Program-made: the position numbers and the translations under genes | DNA from: Roseiarcus sp963721905 | Lineage (GTDB): Bacteria; Pseudomonadota; Alphaproteobacteria; Rhizobiales; Beijerinckiaceae | Direction: 5' to 3' | DNA length: 64,000 nucleotides | NCBI GenBank assembly: GCA_963721905.1 | Contig: CAVRMF010000011.1 | Span: 248,001-312,000 of the forward strand | Shown: positions 24,117-32,534 of the stretch, in pieces | How the letters are laid out: the number at the start of each line of letters is the position of its first letter | Position numbering within the stretch: position 1 is the stretch's first letter | Notes under the pieces: generated by a model | What the model was told of the DNA's origin: nothing | The model's input: the letters and a program-made list of their open reading frames with translations, nothing else | Databases searched by the model: none

Positions 24117-24483
24117 GTTTCGGTCCGGTTCGTTCCGCAGCTTGAGTCTGCAAACCTCAGACGCCGATTTTCGCCGAGATCTTGCGCGAACCTCGGACAA
24201 CACGGTGACATTTTGCTTGCAGCTTTGTGACATCAGCCGCGTAAACGATGGCGAGATTCATCGCGACGCCCCGCCCAGCCGGGCCGGCGTAGTAAGGGCC
24301 GGGACGGACACGTCAGATTCCCGAAGTATCCCAGTGGCTCCAATTCGCTCTTTCAACTCGGATTTGAGCCATCCACGCAAGGCCTTCTTAACCGGTCTTG
24401 GGCGGCGGCGGAGATGGATAGCGCAACTTCCTGAGGACATCCGGCGTCTTAAATCCTCATTGCGCGCGCTACGGCTCATTCCC

Positions 24484-25722
24484 TCACACCTTGCCAATCC
24501 AATTGCGGTCTTCCCACACCGCCCGCAGAGAAATGAGATTGCGCCGGTCAAAAACATTGCCAGCCGCCGCGCGCAGTTTGCCTTTCTTGACGTTGTTCCA
24601 AGCGTCGCTGGCGCTGATCGCCACGAATTGAAGGACGCTGGGATCGCGGTAACAGTCAATCATACATTTGGTGCAGCCGTCGCGGATCAGCTTGCTTTCG
24701 TCGAAGTCGTAAATGTTGCATATCGGCTTGTCCCAGGCATGGCAGCGGTAGAGGTCGAGGTTCCAATCCAAGTAAAAATACTTGTGGCCGCCCAGGCAGC
24801 CGAACCGCTCCGGCTCCTTGCGCAAATGGCGTTGCATTTCCGTGAGCGATTCAGTCGGGTTGACCACCGCGTAGCCGCTGCGCTTCTTCATCGCCTTGAT
24901 TTTCTCGAAGACGCCGATCAATTCCTCTGTTGAGTAACTCACCAGCTTCGAATCGCTGAAACTCAGATAGCTGGACTCCAGACTGGTCAGCGGATAGCTG
25001 AACGTGCAACTGGAAAAGCCGAGCCTCTGCAGAAACTCCGGCAGTTTATCGTAATCGTCAATCAAACGGCTGACGGTGACGCTGGCGGTGGTTTGCACGC
25101 CCAGGGCGGCGAACACTTCGTTGGCGCGCTTGATTTTGCGGCAGACCTCCGGCAACCCGCGGTTTTGTTCGTGCCGCGCCACGTCGTGCGAATCGATCGA
25201 CATGATGACGCTGCTCAAACCGTCATCGGCGAACCCATGCATGTTTCGCTCCGTCCAGAGCGAGCCATTGGTGCAAATCATCGGATGGACGCCCCGCTCG
25301 GCCGCGTAGCGCACCATGGCGCGAAGGTCCTTGTGCGCGAGCGGTTCTCCGCCGACAAAAAGCAGATAGGCGATGTGGTTCTTGACCGCGATGTCAATCA
25401 CATCGCGCGCCTCTTCCAAAGAGACCGAACGGCGGCGGCCAGGGTCGAATTTGTCCACCGCGAACCCGCAAAAATCGCAGCGGGCGTTGCAGATATTGGT
25501 GATGGCGAATTGCAAATATCCCGGGCCGCCGTGATCAAGCACTTCGCCCAAAAGGCGCCCAAACGATTTTTTCGGTTTGACAACCGGGGCCGAGTACTCG
25601 GCGGCGGTGAGGTCCGGAGCCTTCTCCGGCGTGACTTGTTCTCCGGCGGCCTGGCTGTCGGCAATCATGCCTCCAGATCTTGCGACAATTCCTCCCCAAG
25701 TCAAACCCTTTGACGGGTTCAC
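24484..25722 (-). CDS. Radical SAM protein with C-terminal cysteines, function unknown
   Basis: 412 residues. The cluster motif is Cys78-x3-Cys82-x2-Cys85 (ITNICNARCDFCGF), followed by LLFVGGEPLAHKDLRAMVRY (GGE motif) and VIMSIDSHDVARHEQ. The C-terminus holds further cysteines (FGCLGGHKYFY, YRCHAWDKPIC, CTKCMIDCYRD) suggesting auxiliary Fe-S clusters (SPASM-like). It resembles the HpnH/MoaA-like branch in layout but is not HpnH. It lies upstream of hpnI on the same strand (~370 bp away) and divergent from a sulfotransferase. A lipid or small-molecule modification role is inference. An alternative start is MIADSQAAGE at 25668. Confidence 0.8.
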   Translation of the reverse strand: MNPSKGLTWGGIVARSGGMIADSQAAGEQVTPEKAPDLTAAEYSAPVVKPKKSFGRLLGEVLDHGGPGYLQFAITNICNARCDFCGFAVDKFDPGRRRSVSLEEARDVIDIAVKNHIAYLLFVGGEPLAHKDLRAMVRYAAERGVHPMICTNGSLWTERNMHGFADDGLSSVIMSIDSHDVARHEQNRGLPEVCRKIKRANEVFAALGVQTTASVTVSRLIDDYDKLPEFLQRLGFSSCTFSYPLTSLESSYLSFSDSKLVSYSTEELIGVFEKIKAMKKRSGYAVVNPTESLTEMQRHLRKEPERFGCLGGHKYFYLDWNLDLYRCHAWDKPICNIYDFDESKLIRDGCTKCMIDCYRDPSVLQFVAISASDAWNNVKKGKLRAAAGNVFDRRNLISLRAVWEDRNWIGKV

Positions 25723-26013
25723 GTGACGACAAAAGCCGCCGTTCGGCGTCGCAGATATCTCGTATCCGACAAGCGCGCGCCAGCCGCCTTGAGCGTCAGG
25801 ATCGCTAACCTCATGGTCGCCGACGTGCAGACGCTGATTTTGACCGGCGGGCCGGCCAAACTCGAGGCGGACGAGTTGTGGTCAGATTGAATATGCGCCT
25901 AAATGACCGGCAGGGCTCCGATGTCGATGGCAACCTGTCGGGATCGTGGGAGATTTGGCCTTCGGAGTTTCTGAAACGCACAGTCCGGCCGGTTCGCAAA
26001 AGGAAAGGAATTT

Positions 26014-27237
26014 ATGAAAGACGGTCGCGCCGTTGCAAATCGTGACGTCAACGAGCCCGGCGTCAGCAATGATTGGGGCCGGCGCCTATGGCCTTTTGAC
26101 GTTGAGGCTATGTGTGGGAAAGCGCGCCGGACGACCGGCCTCGAAGATTTTGGCGCGCCGCCCATTGAACAGGCGTTGTCCGTACTCGCCGACAGTCTAG
26201 AGCGGGAAGCGGCCCTGCATCAAGTCGGCCGGTTCCTGATGCGGATGCATCTTTTGGATTTGTTGAAGACCCGGTTACGACTGGTGGACGCGTGGAAAAG
26301 ACAGCCGCAGGATGACGTGGAGTCCTCGCCCATCGCGCGGCCGATTTTCATCACGGGAATGCCGCGCAGCGGTTCGACGTTTCTTCACGAATTGCTGGCG
26401 GCCGACCCCGCCCTGAGGGCGCCCCGAGTTTGGGAAGTGATGTTTCCTGTCACCGCGAACGAGCCGGACAGGGGCTGGGGCGACCGGCGGGTCTGGAATG
26501 CCGCGACGTCTTTGTGGTGGTTTCGGCGGCTGTCGCCGGGGGCGGACGCCGTTTATCCCATGCGCGCCCGGACGCCCCACGAATGTGTGGCGATTCATAG
26601 CTACTGTTTGATGTCCGAAGAGTTTGTGTCGAGTTGCCGTGTTCCGGCCTACGAGGCCTTCCTGCGTTCGTCAGATTTGGTCCCGGTATATCATTGGGAA
26701 AGACGTTTTCTGCAGCACCTGCAACAGAATCAACGCGTTACGCGTTGGGTGTTGAAAGCGCCGGACCACGCTTACGGGTTGGAGGCGTTGTTCTCCGTTT
26801 TCCCGGATGCAGTGGTCATTCAAACTCATCGCGACCCGTTGCAGGTCTTGAAATCCTCCATCCATTTGAATTGGGTCTTGCGTGGCCTTTATGCCCAGCC
26901 GGGTGATCCGATCCAACTCGCCGAGCGCGAGGCGCGGGTGCTAGCCGGCATGACGGACCGTCTCATCCGGTTTCGCGCCGCGCACCCGGAACTGGCCGAA
27001 CGATTTGTCGATGTGACCTATGGCGAACTGACCGCAGATCCGCTTGCGGTCATAAATCGAATTTACGGGCGCTTCGATTTGACCCTGACCCCGGAGGCCG
27101 CGGGGCGCATAGGGCAACTGGCCTTGCGCCGCTCGCGCTATCGCGGCCGTCGTTCCATTCCCGGCCTCGCCGATATTGGATTGGACGAGCTCACCCTGGC
27201 GGGTCTTATTGGCGCGCGGCCTGTTTCTGAGGCTTGA
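26014..27237 (+). CDS. Sulfotransferase family protein (PAPS-dependent)
   Basis: 407 residues. The 5'-phosphosulfate-binding loop is PIFITGMPRSGSTFLHELLA, and the 3'-phosphate-binding segment is DAVVIQTHRDPLQVLKSSIH. The general layout (DVTYGELTADPLAVINRIYG near the C-terminus) matches the Sulfotransfer_3 family. It would move a sulfuryl group from PAPS to a hydroxyl or amine, or may be a related transferase; the acceptor is unknown. It is divergent from the radical SAM gene, with ~290 bp between. Its position beside hpnI/J/K suggests a polar lipid acceptor, which is inference only. Confidence 0.88.
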   Translation: MKDGRAVANRDVNEPGVSNDWGRRLWPFDVEAMCGKARRTTGLEDFGAPPIEQALSVLADSLEREAALHQVGRFLMRMHLLDLLKTRLRLVDAWKRQPQDDVESSPIARPIFITGMPRSGSTFLHELLAADPALRAPRVWEVMFPVTANEPDRGWGDRRVWNAATSLWWFRRLSPGADAVYPMRARTPHECVAIHSYCLMSEEFVSSCRVPAYEAFLRSSDLVPVYHWERRFLQHLQQNQRVTRWVLKAPDHAYGLEALFSVFPDAVVIQTHRDPLQVLKSSIHLNWVLRGLYAQPGDPIQLAEREARVLAGMTDRLIRFRAAHPELAERFVDVTYGELTADPLAVINRIYGRFDLTLTPEAAGRIGQLALRRSRYRGRRSIPGLADIGLDELTLAGLIGARPVSEA

Positions 27238-27434
27238 TTTCTTCGCGCCCCGTCCCGCGCCTGGCTTGACGCGTCTGGGTATGACGAGGGCTACCGGTTC
27301 CGTGCGCGGTTTTCCGTCATCTCCAAGGGCCGGGCGAGGCGCCGCGACGGTGGATCCTGAAATCGCCCAAACACGTGTTCTCGATCGACGCGAAAGAACG
27401 CGGGGCGTGCATCAATCACGCCCCGATATCCGCT

Positions 27435-29282
27435 TCATTCGCTCTTCAAGTGCGCCACGGGGAAGTACAGTCCCAGCAATCGCCGGTTCCACCATCGCCC
27501 TGCCGCCTTCTCTTCCCTGCTGGCATACGTGTAGTCGTAGAATTGCGCGCGCACATAGATCGGCGGCTTGTCCGGAAAGGGATTCTTTTCCAGAAGCGCC
27601 GTCACTGTAGGCTCGTTCTCCAGCAACCGTTCAAGAAAACGCGTAAACCATGGAAGGTGGCGCGGGTCGTCGAGCGCGGCGAACCACATCTGCCAGTCCA
27701 GGCGCGGCTGATGCGGGATATTCCAGCGTGGGCGGCGCGTGACATCGCCGGGCTTGTACAAGAAATCGTACTCGCGCCATTCAGCGCCGTCAGTCGAGCC
27801 CTCGACGACGATTTCGTTGCGCTCCGTGGTCATGACCGCGAACAGGCCGTAAGAGCTGACGATATGCAGAGGTTCGATAAGGTCATCGACCGCCTGCGCC
27901 GCCTCGGGCGGGCTGCCGCCGAAGCGCTCATCCATCTGCACCAGGCTGCAGAAAACGATCAGCGCCGCCACTGCGCTGACGACGACTGTCGCTGCTCGTC
28001 GCGGCGCCTGATTTTCCGCGCGTGACTGCAGCTGCCCGACCAGGCGACGCGGCAATATCTCTCGCACCGCCGCGTCATCGAACAGCGGCAGGCAGAGCAG
28101 CATGGTCTGGAGATTGAACCAGTTGTAGTTGCCGGTGATGAGAATGCAGCCTTGCAGCAGCAGGATGCCAAAGGCCGAGACAAATCGCAGCCGGCGCGGA
28201 CAGAAGATCAGAAACGGTAGAATCAACTCGACGAAAAACGTGCCGCCGGTGGCGAATTTCAATGCGCCCGGCGGCAACTGCGCGGCGTACCACGCAAGCG
28301 GCGTCGGCAGCGGCTGCGTCAGAAAGTGATAGGACAGCGCCGAGAGGTTCCACCAGTTGGGATCGCCGCTCAAAAGCTTGACGACGCCCGACATGAACAC
28401 GAAGCGGAACAGGAGCCAGCGCGAGAGCCAGATACCCGGCAATGTGGCAAGGCTCATCAGAAATGCGACAAACCCGGTTTCCAGCAGGAACGTGTCCCAC
28501 TGGAAGCTCATGAAGGTTTGCCCCGCGTAAAACAGCGAGAGATAGAGCGCATACAGCAGAAACAGGGTCAGCCGCGGGAACAGATTGAAGACGAGCAGCA
28601 GCGACAGCCCGGCCCCCGCCCAGCCGACGGCTTGAATGGCCACATCGCTGTCGTTTATCCAGAACACCATCGGCATCAGAAAGAAGCGTTCTGGCCCGAG
28701 ACGGCCGGCGAGGCCGTCGACCAGTTCGGCCAACGGCAGGATGCCGTGGCTGCCGATGAGCCCTTGCGCCTGTACGGCGAAGGAGACGAAGGCCGACAGG
28801 TAGACCAGCCCCAGTAGGCGCAGGAACAGGAATGAAACGAGATCGTAGCGCGGCGGCTCGTGGCTCCTGCCCCAGAGCAGCAGACTGACGCGGAAAAAGG
28901 CCGGGCGGTGAGCGGCGATGAACGCGTAAGCAAGTTCCGAGATGGTCGCGAAACCGGGCAGGTTTCTGTAGAGAGCCAGCCAGAGGCCCTTGCCGCGTGC
29001 GTGGCTCAGGGTCAGGAAACTGGCTTCGGCGGCGCTGGCAACATCACCATCGGGGGCGATGAATTGCACCGCCCGCTGAAAATCGGGTTGCGAGATCGCG
29101 GGATATCGAACCGCTACTTCCTGATACGGCCGGTATTCGACGCGGTCGCCGGTGAGCTTCTGCCAGTAGCGCGCCCAGTAGGCGCAGAACCCGCAATCTC
29201 CATCATAGACGAGAAGCGGCCGCGGAGTGGCGGCTTTTGTCTGAACGGCGTCGGCGGACTGATTTTCGGATGTCTCTTGCAC
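27435..29282 (-). CDS. DCC-family thiol-oxidoreductase-like domain fused to lipase maturation factor-like membrane protein
   Basis: 615 residues. Residues ~22-130 are a DUF393/DCC domain with the family motif LLVYDGDCGFCAYWARYWQK. Residues ~150-615 resemble LMF1-type lipase maturation factors: multiple membrane helices (LVFNLFPRLTLFLLYALYLS), MSFQWDTFLLETGFVAFLMS, GDPNWWNLSALSYHFLTQPL, and a C-terminal RRPRWNIPHQPRLDWQMWFA. In bacteria the two domains also occur separately. The fusion implies redox help for folding or an unknown membrane reaction. It is transcribed toward the sulfotransferase and not clearly in an operon. Confidence 0.85.
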   Translation of the reverse strand: MQETSENQSADAVQTKAATPRPLLVYDGDCGFCAYWARYWQKLTGDRVEYRPYQEVAVRYPAISQPDFQRAVQFIAPDGDVASAAEASFLTLSHARGKGLWLALYRNLPGFATISELAYAFIAAHRPAFFRVSLLLWGRSHEPPRYDLVSFLFLRLLGLVYLSAFVSFAVQAQGLIGSHGILPLAELVDGLAGRLGPERFFLMPMVFWINDSDVAIQAVGWAGAGLSLLLVFNLFPRLTLFLLYALYLSLFYAGQTFMSFQWDTFLLETGFVAFLMSLATLPGIWLSRWLLFRFVFMSGVVKLLSGDPNWWNLSALSYHFLTQPLPTPLAWYAAQLPPGALKFATGGTFFVELILPFLIFCPRRLRFVSAFGILLLQGCILITGNYNWFNLQTMLLCLPLFDDAAVREILPRRLVGQLQSRAENQAPRRAATVVVSAVAALIVFCSLVQMDERFGGSPPEAAQAVDDLIEPLHIVSSYGLFAVMTTERNEIVVEGSTDGAEWREYDFLYKPGDVTRRPRWNIPHQPRLDWQMWFAALDDPRHLPWFTRFLERLLENEPTVTALLEKNPFPDKPPIYVRAQFYDYTYASREEKAAGRWWNRRLLGLYFPVAHLKSE

Positions 29283-29428
29283 AATATTAACGGCGACAGG
29301 CGGCGGGTGACGCCTCGATGCCTGTGATCCTGGGGTAGCCTGAGAACCCTGGCAACCAGACCCCTGAATTGCTCAAAATGAGGCCTTATTCCCTTTCGGC
29401 TTCATGTCGAACTCTCAAGTTCCAGCCT

Positions 29429-30073
29429 TCAGTTGAGCGCGACGCGATAGGCCGCTTCGGTCTTGGCGGCGATCTCGTCGACCGCGACGCCGGGGGCGAG
29501 CTCGACGAGCGCCATGCCGCGAAAGCCGTGCTTGTCGATCGAAAAGACGCCGAGATCGGTGATGACGAGGTCCACGACCTTCAAGCCGGTGAGCGGCAAC
29601 TCGCAATGATGGAGGAGCTTCGGCCCATCCTTGCCAACATGCTCCATCACCACGATGATGCGCTTGACGCCGGCGACGAGGTCCATCGCGCCGCCCATGC
29701 CCTTGACCATCTTGCCGGGGATCATCCAGTTCGCCAGATCGCCATGCTCGGAGACCTGCATCGCGCCGAGAATGGCGAGGTCGATGTGGCCGCCGCGGAT
29801 CATGGCGAAGGAATTGGCGCTGGAAAAGAAGCTCGTCGTCGGCAGTTGGGTGACGGTCTGCTTGCCCGCATTGATGAGGTCGGGGTCCTCTTCGCCTTCG
29901 AACGGAAACGGCCCCATGCCGAGCATGCCGTTTTCGCTCTGCAGCTGCACGCTCATGCCCTTCGGGATGTAGTTCGAGACGAGCGTCGGGATGCCGATGC
30001 CGAGATTGACGTAGAAGCCGTCCTTCAGTTCTTTGGCGGCGCGCGCCGCCATTTCGTCGCGGGTCCAGGCCAT
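29429..30073 (-). CDS. scoB: 3-oxoacid (succinyl-CoA) CoA-transferase subunit B
   Basis: 214 residues, the full size of the beta subunit. It begins ELKDGFYVNLGIGIPTLVSN and contains the catalytic Glu segment QSENGMLGMGPFPFEGEEDP, then SFAMIRGGHIDLAILGAMQV and IVVMEHVGKDGPKLLHHCEL. With subunit A it moves CoA between succinyl-CoA and acetoacetate, feeding ketone-body or PHB-derived acetoacetate into acetyl-CoA. It follows scoA by 15 bp. In this genome it links logically with the phasin/PHB genes. A short duplicated piece of this gene lies at 20523-20603. Confidence 0.95.
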   Translation of the reverse strand: MAWTRDEMAARAAKELKDGFYVNLGIGIPTLVSNYIPKGMSVQLQSENGMLGMGPFPFEGEEDPDLINAGKQTVTQLPTTSFFSSANSFAMIRGGHIDLAILGAMQVSEHGDLANWMIPGKMVKGMGGAMDLVAGVKRIIVVMEHVGKDGPKLLHHCELPLTGLKVVDLVITDLGVFSIDKHGFRGMALVELAPGVAVDEIAAKTEAAYRVALN

Positions 30074-30088
30074 GAAAGTCTCCTTGGG

Positions 30089-30796
30089 TCAGGCTGCGTC
30101 GCGCTTGCGCGTGGTGCGCTGCTCGATGCGCTTCCCGGCGTTGGGCGCGTGTACGATGCGCTGCACGAAAATGCCGGGGGTGATGATGTGATCCGGATCG
30201 ATCTCGCCCGGCTGCACGAGATGCTCGACCTCGGCGATCGTGAGCCTCGCCGCACTCGCCATCATCGGATTGAAGTTGCGCGCCGTCTTCCGGTAGACGA
30301 GATTGCCCTCCGTATCGCCCTTGAAGGCGTGGACAAGGGCGATGTCGGCGACGAGCCCGGTCTCCATGAGATAGGCCTCGTTGTTGAAGTCGCGGATTTC
30401 CTTGCCCTCGGCAACGTCCGTGCCGACGCCGGTGCGGGTGAAGAAGGCGGGGATGCCAGCGCCTCCGGCGCGGATGCGCTCGGCCAGCGTGCCCTGCGGC
30501 GTGAACTCGAGCTCGAGCTTGCCGGACAGATAGAGGTTGGCGAAAATCTTGTTCTCGCCGACGTAGCTCGAGATCATCTTCCTGATCTGTCCGGTCTCGA
30601 GCAGGACGCCAAGGCCGATGCCGTCGACGCCGGCGTTGTTGGAGACGACGGTCAGATCCTTCACGCCGGTTTTGCGCAAGGCCTCGATCAAGGTTTCGGG
30701 GATGCCGCAGAGGCCGAAGCCTCCGGCCATGATCATCATGCCGTCCCTGGCGACGCCGGCGAGCGCCTCGTCAGCGGTGGCGTAGACTTTTTTCAT
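30089..30796 (-). CDS. scoA: 3-oxoacid (succinyl-CoA) CoA-transferase subunit A
   Basis: 235 residues. It has the alpha-subunit CoA-binding signature MIMAGGFGLCGIPETLIEAL, then LTVVSNNAGVDGIGLGVLLE, IRKMISSYVGENKIF and a terminal VHAPNAGKRIEQRTTRKRDA. It pairs with the downstream scoB to form the heteromeric enzyme in the cytosol, and the two are co-transcribed. Nothing unusual in length or residues. It could act on acetoacetate or another 3-oxoacid. Confidence 0.95.
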   Translation of the reverse strand: MKKVYATADEALAGVARDGMMIMAGGFGLCGIPETLIEALRKTGVKDLTVVSNNAGVDGIGLGVLLETGQIRKMISSYVGENKIFANLYLSGKLELEFTPQGTLAERIRAGGAGIPAFFTRTGVGTDVAEGKEIRDFNNEAYLMETGLVADIALVHAFKGDTEGNLVYRKTARNFNPMMASAARLTIAEVEHLVQPGEIDPDHIITPGIFVQRIVHAPNAGKRIEQRTTRKRDAA

Positions 30797-30878
30797 GAAG
30801 ACGGTTCCCGCGAAAGCGCGCTGTTCCTATCGCCCCCGGGGGTCGACTGCAAGCGCGGAGCCGAGCGCCGGCGGCGCG

Positions 30879-31289
30879 TCAGCCGTCACCGACGATCGCC
30901 TTCGTCGCTGCGACGCCGATCGCTGCGGCGACGGCCGAGAGGATCGTGCCCCACGCCATATCCGCGACGGCTAGCGTTGTCGTCCAGTTTCGCAGCGTCG
31001 CCTGATTGGTCAAATCGTAGGTCGCATAGGCGAAAAAGCCGAAGAGCGCGCCGTTCAGCAGAGCCCGGCTCCACGACTCCGAGGCGAGGCCCGGGCGCAC
31101 CGCGAAATAGACCAGGCCCGCCGCGTAGACGAGGTAGAAGGCGATCGCCGGGGCCGGACGAAAGCCGTCGACGAGGATGTCCTTGAGGATCGGCCGGTAG
31201 AGCTTATCGCTGGAGAGCAAGAGCCAGACGAAATCGATGCCGAAAAGAGCGGCGAGGGTGGTCAGATAGGCGGTCAGACTGACCTTCAT
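30879..31289 (-). CDS. DUF2177 family membrane protein
   Basis: 136 residues from MKVSLTAYLTTLAALFGIDF. Four hydrophobic segments are visible (LTTLAALFGIDFVWLLL, AIAFYLVYAAGLVYFAV, LNGALFGFFAYATYDLTNQA, and MAWGTILSAVAAAIGVAAT). The motifs ATYDLTNQATL and VADMAWG are typical of DUF2177 proteins, inner-membrane proteins of unknown function. The start at 31289 is preferred over 31310 because the first helix follows directly. It is probably its own transcript. Confidence 0.88.
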   Translation of the reverse strand: MKVSLTAYLTTLAALFGIDFVWLLLSSDKLYRPILKDILVDGFRPAPAIAFYLVYAAGLVYFAVRPGLASESWSRALLNGALFGFFAYATYDLTNQATLRNWTTTLAVADMAWGTILSAVAAAIGVAATKAIVGDG

Positions 31290-31324
31290 GCCGAGGTTCT
31301 TTCCCTTCACCAGAACATATGCGC

Positions 31325-31708
31325 TTATTGAGACGCCGAACTCAGGCGTCTCCAGCTCATCGACCTGCAGAGCAGGCCCGCGAGGATGCAGCCGCGCGAA
31401 CTCATCGTCCGCTCCCCGACCTCGATCCGCATGCGGTAGGTCAAGTTTCGCTGCGGGTCGAAGGCTTGGCCCGTCATGAGGGAGGGGCCGGATGGCGCTA
31501 CGGTGAGGATGAGCTTGTCGCCAGCCTTCTCGTTCTTTGTCCCGGCCCTGATCCAGGTATTGATCGCGCAGAGGTTCGCGCCGCAGGGCTCGATCCGGAC
31601 GACCGCCTTCCCATCTCCGCGAGCCCAGAGGCCGAGCATGGACGGTTCAGCCATTACGGGACCCGCCGACAGAAGGACGATTGCAGCCGAAGCCCTGTAT
31701 CCGGTCAT
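31325..31708 (-). CDS. DUF2147 family exported protein
   Basis: 127 residues with a signal peptide (MTGYRASAAIVLLSAGPVMA). The mature region starts EPSMLGLWARGDGKAVVRIE, then CGANLCAINTWIR and FDPQRNLTYRMRIEV, and ends with CILAGLLCRSMSWRRLS, the conserved GC-x-L-G-x-x-C-x-S-x-x-W-R-R signature of DUF2147 proteins. These are small periplasmic proteins of unknown role. The internal start is chosen because the signal peptide begins there. No linked partner is seen. Confidence 0.88.
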   Translation of the reverse strand: MTGYRASAAIVLLSAGPVMAEPSMLGLWARGDGKAVVRIEPCGANLCAINTWIRAGTKNEKAGDKLILTVAPSGPSLMTGQAFDPQRNLTYRMRIEVGERTMSSRGCILAGLLCRSMSWRRLSSASQ

Positions 31709-32002
31709 CCGCGTCACCGTCGCCTCTCGCTTCCGAGACTGTCCGCGCGCCCGCAGCCGTCCTCGCATGACGCGGGGCTTGTCAATATACGACGCGGTCG
31801 CGGCTGTGGTTCCCGCGACGGCGCCGAAAATCAGCTCGCCTGGCCGGGACCGGCGAATATCGTCCGGCGCCATAGAACCAGGATCGAGCCGATTGCGTAC
31901 CGTCGGCAGGTCCAGGAGAGCGATCGGCTTGAGCTTTATCGCCGCAGCGGTCCGCGCCGCCGAAAATGCGCCCCTGCCGGACCACGCCCGGCGGACTTGA
32001 GC

Positions 32003-32515
32003 GTGGACTCGCAGACCGACGGCCGCACCGCGGCATGCGTTTCGACGGCCTGGATCATCTTCGTCAACAAGCCGCTCTATCCGCTCACCGTCTGGGCTCT
32101 GATCGGCGCCCATGCCGCGACGCTGTCCCTGGTCACGGTCGCCCTCGCGCCGCTCTACGCGCTGGTTCCCTATCTGGCGAAGCGCTCCGCCTGGGGCGCG
32201 AGGCTCGCGCTGCCTTTGATCGGGCTCGGCGATACGCTCTACGCGACCAAGGCGATGGGACCAGACTCCGGAACGGAGCTCTTCCTGTTTCCCTGCGCGC
32301 TGCTGGCGATCGTCAGCTTTTCCGCCCGCGAGGCAATCACGTCACGCGCGCTGATCCTCGTCATCTATTGCGCCTATCTGGTGCTACACGGCCGCTATGG
32401 CGCGCCGCTCCTGGATTGGACCGCCGGGGAACTAATGCGGCTCTTCACGCTCAACGCCTTTTCGGCCGCCTCGCTGACCGCGTTCATCGGGCTCAGCTTC
32501 GCCAAGGCGAAGTGA
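32003..32515 (+). CDS. Hypothetical polytopic membrane protein
   Basis: 170 residues from a GTG at 32003 (a TTG at 31997 is also possible). It has about five hydrophobic helices: YPLTVWALIGAHAATLSLVT, VALAPLYALVPYLA, ALPLIGLGDTLYATKAMG, LFLFPCALLAIVSFSA and ALILVIYCAYLVL. The C-terminus reads LMRLFTLNAFSAASLTAFIG. I do not recognise the family. It is monocistronic and converges with the DUF58/DUF4159 operon. The much longer open frame that includes it upstream is antisense to DUF2147. Confidence 0.65.
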   Translation: MDSQTDGRTAACVSTAWIIFVNKPLYPLTVWALIGAHAATLSLVTVALAPLYALVPYLAKRSAWGARLALPLIGLGDTLYATKAMGPDSGTELFLFPCALLAIVSFSAREAITSRALILVIYCAYLVLHGRYGAPLLDWTAGELMRLFTLNAFSAASLTAFIGLSFAKAK

Positions 32516-32534
32516 GCCGCGCTTCGCGGCTTAC

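Noticed and set aside
24484..25722. Calling the radical SAM protein HpnH
   Set aside because: HpnH has a different length and lacks this C-terminal cysteine set; the similarity is only the radical SAM core, so no gene symbol is given.
29369..31186. 605-residue plus-strand open frame
   Set aside because: It lies entirely antisense to scoB, scoA and DUF2177, which have clear family motifs; long antisense frames are common in this GC-rich DNA.
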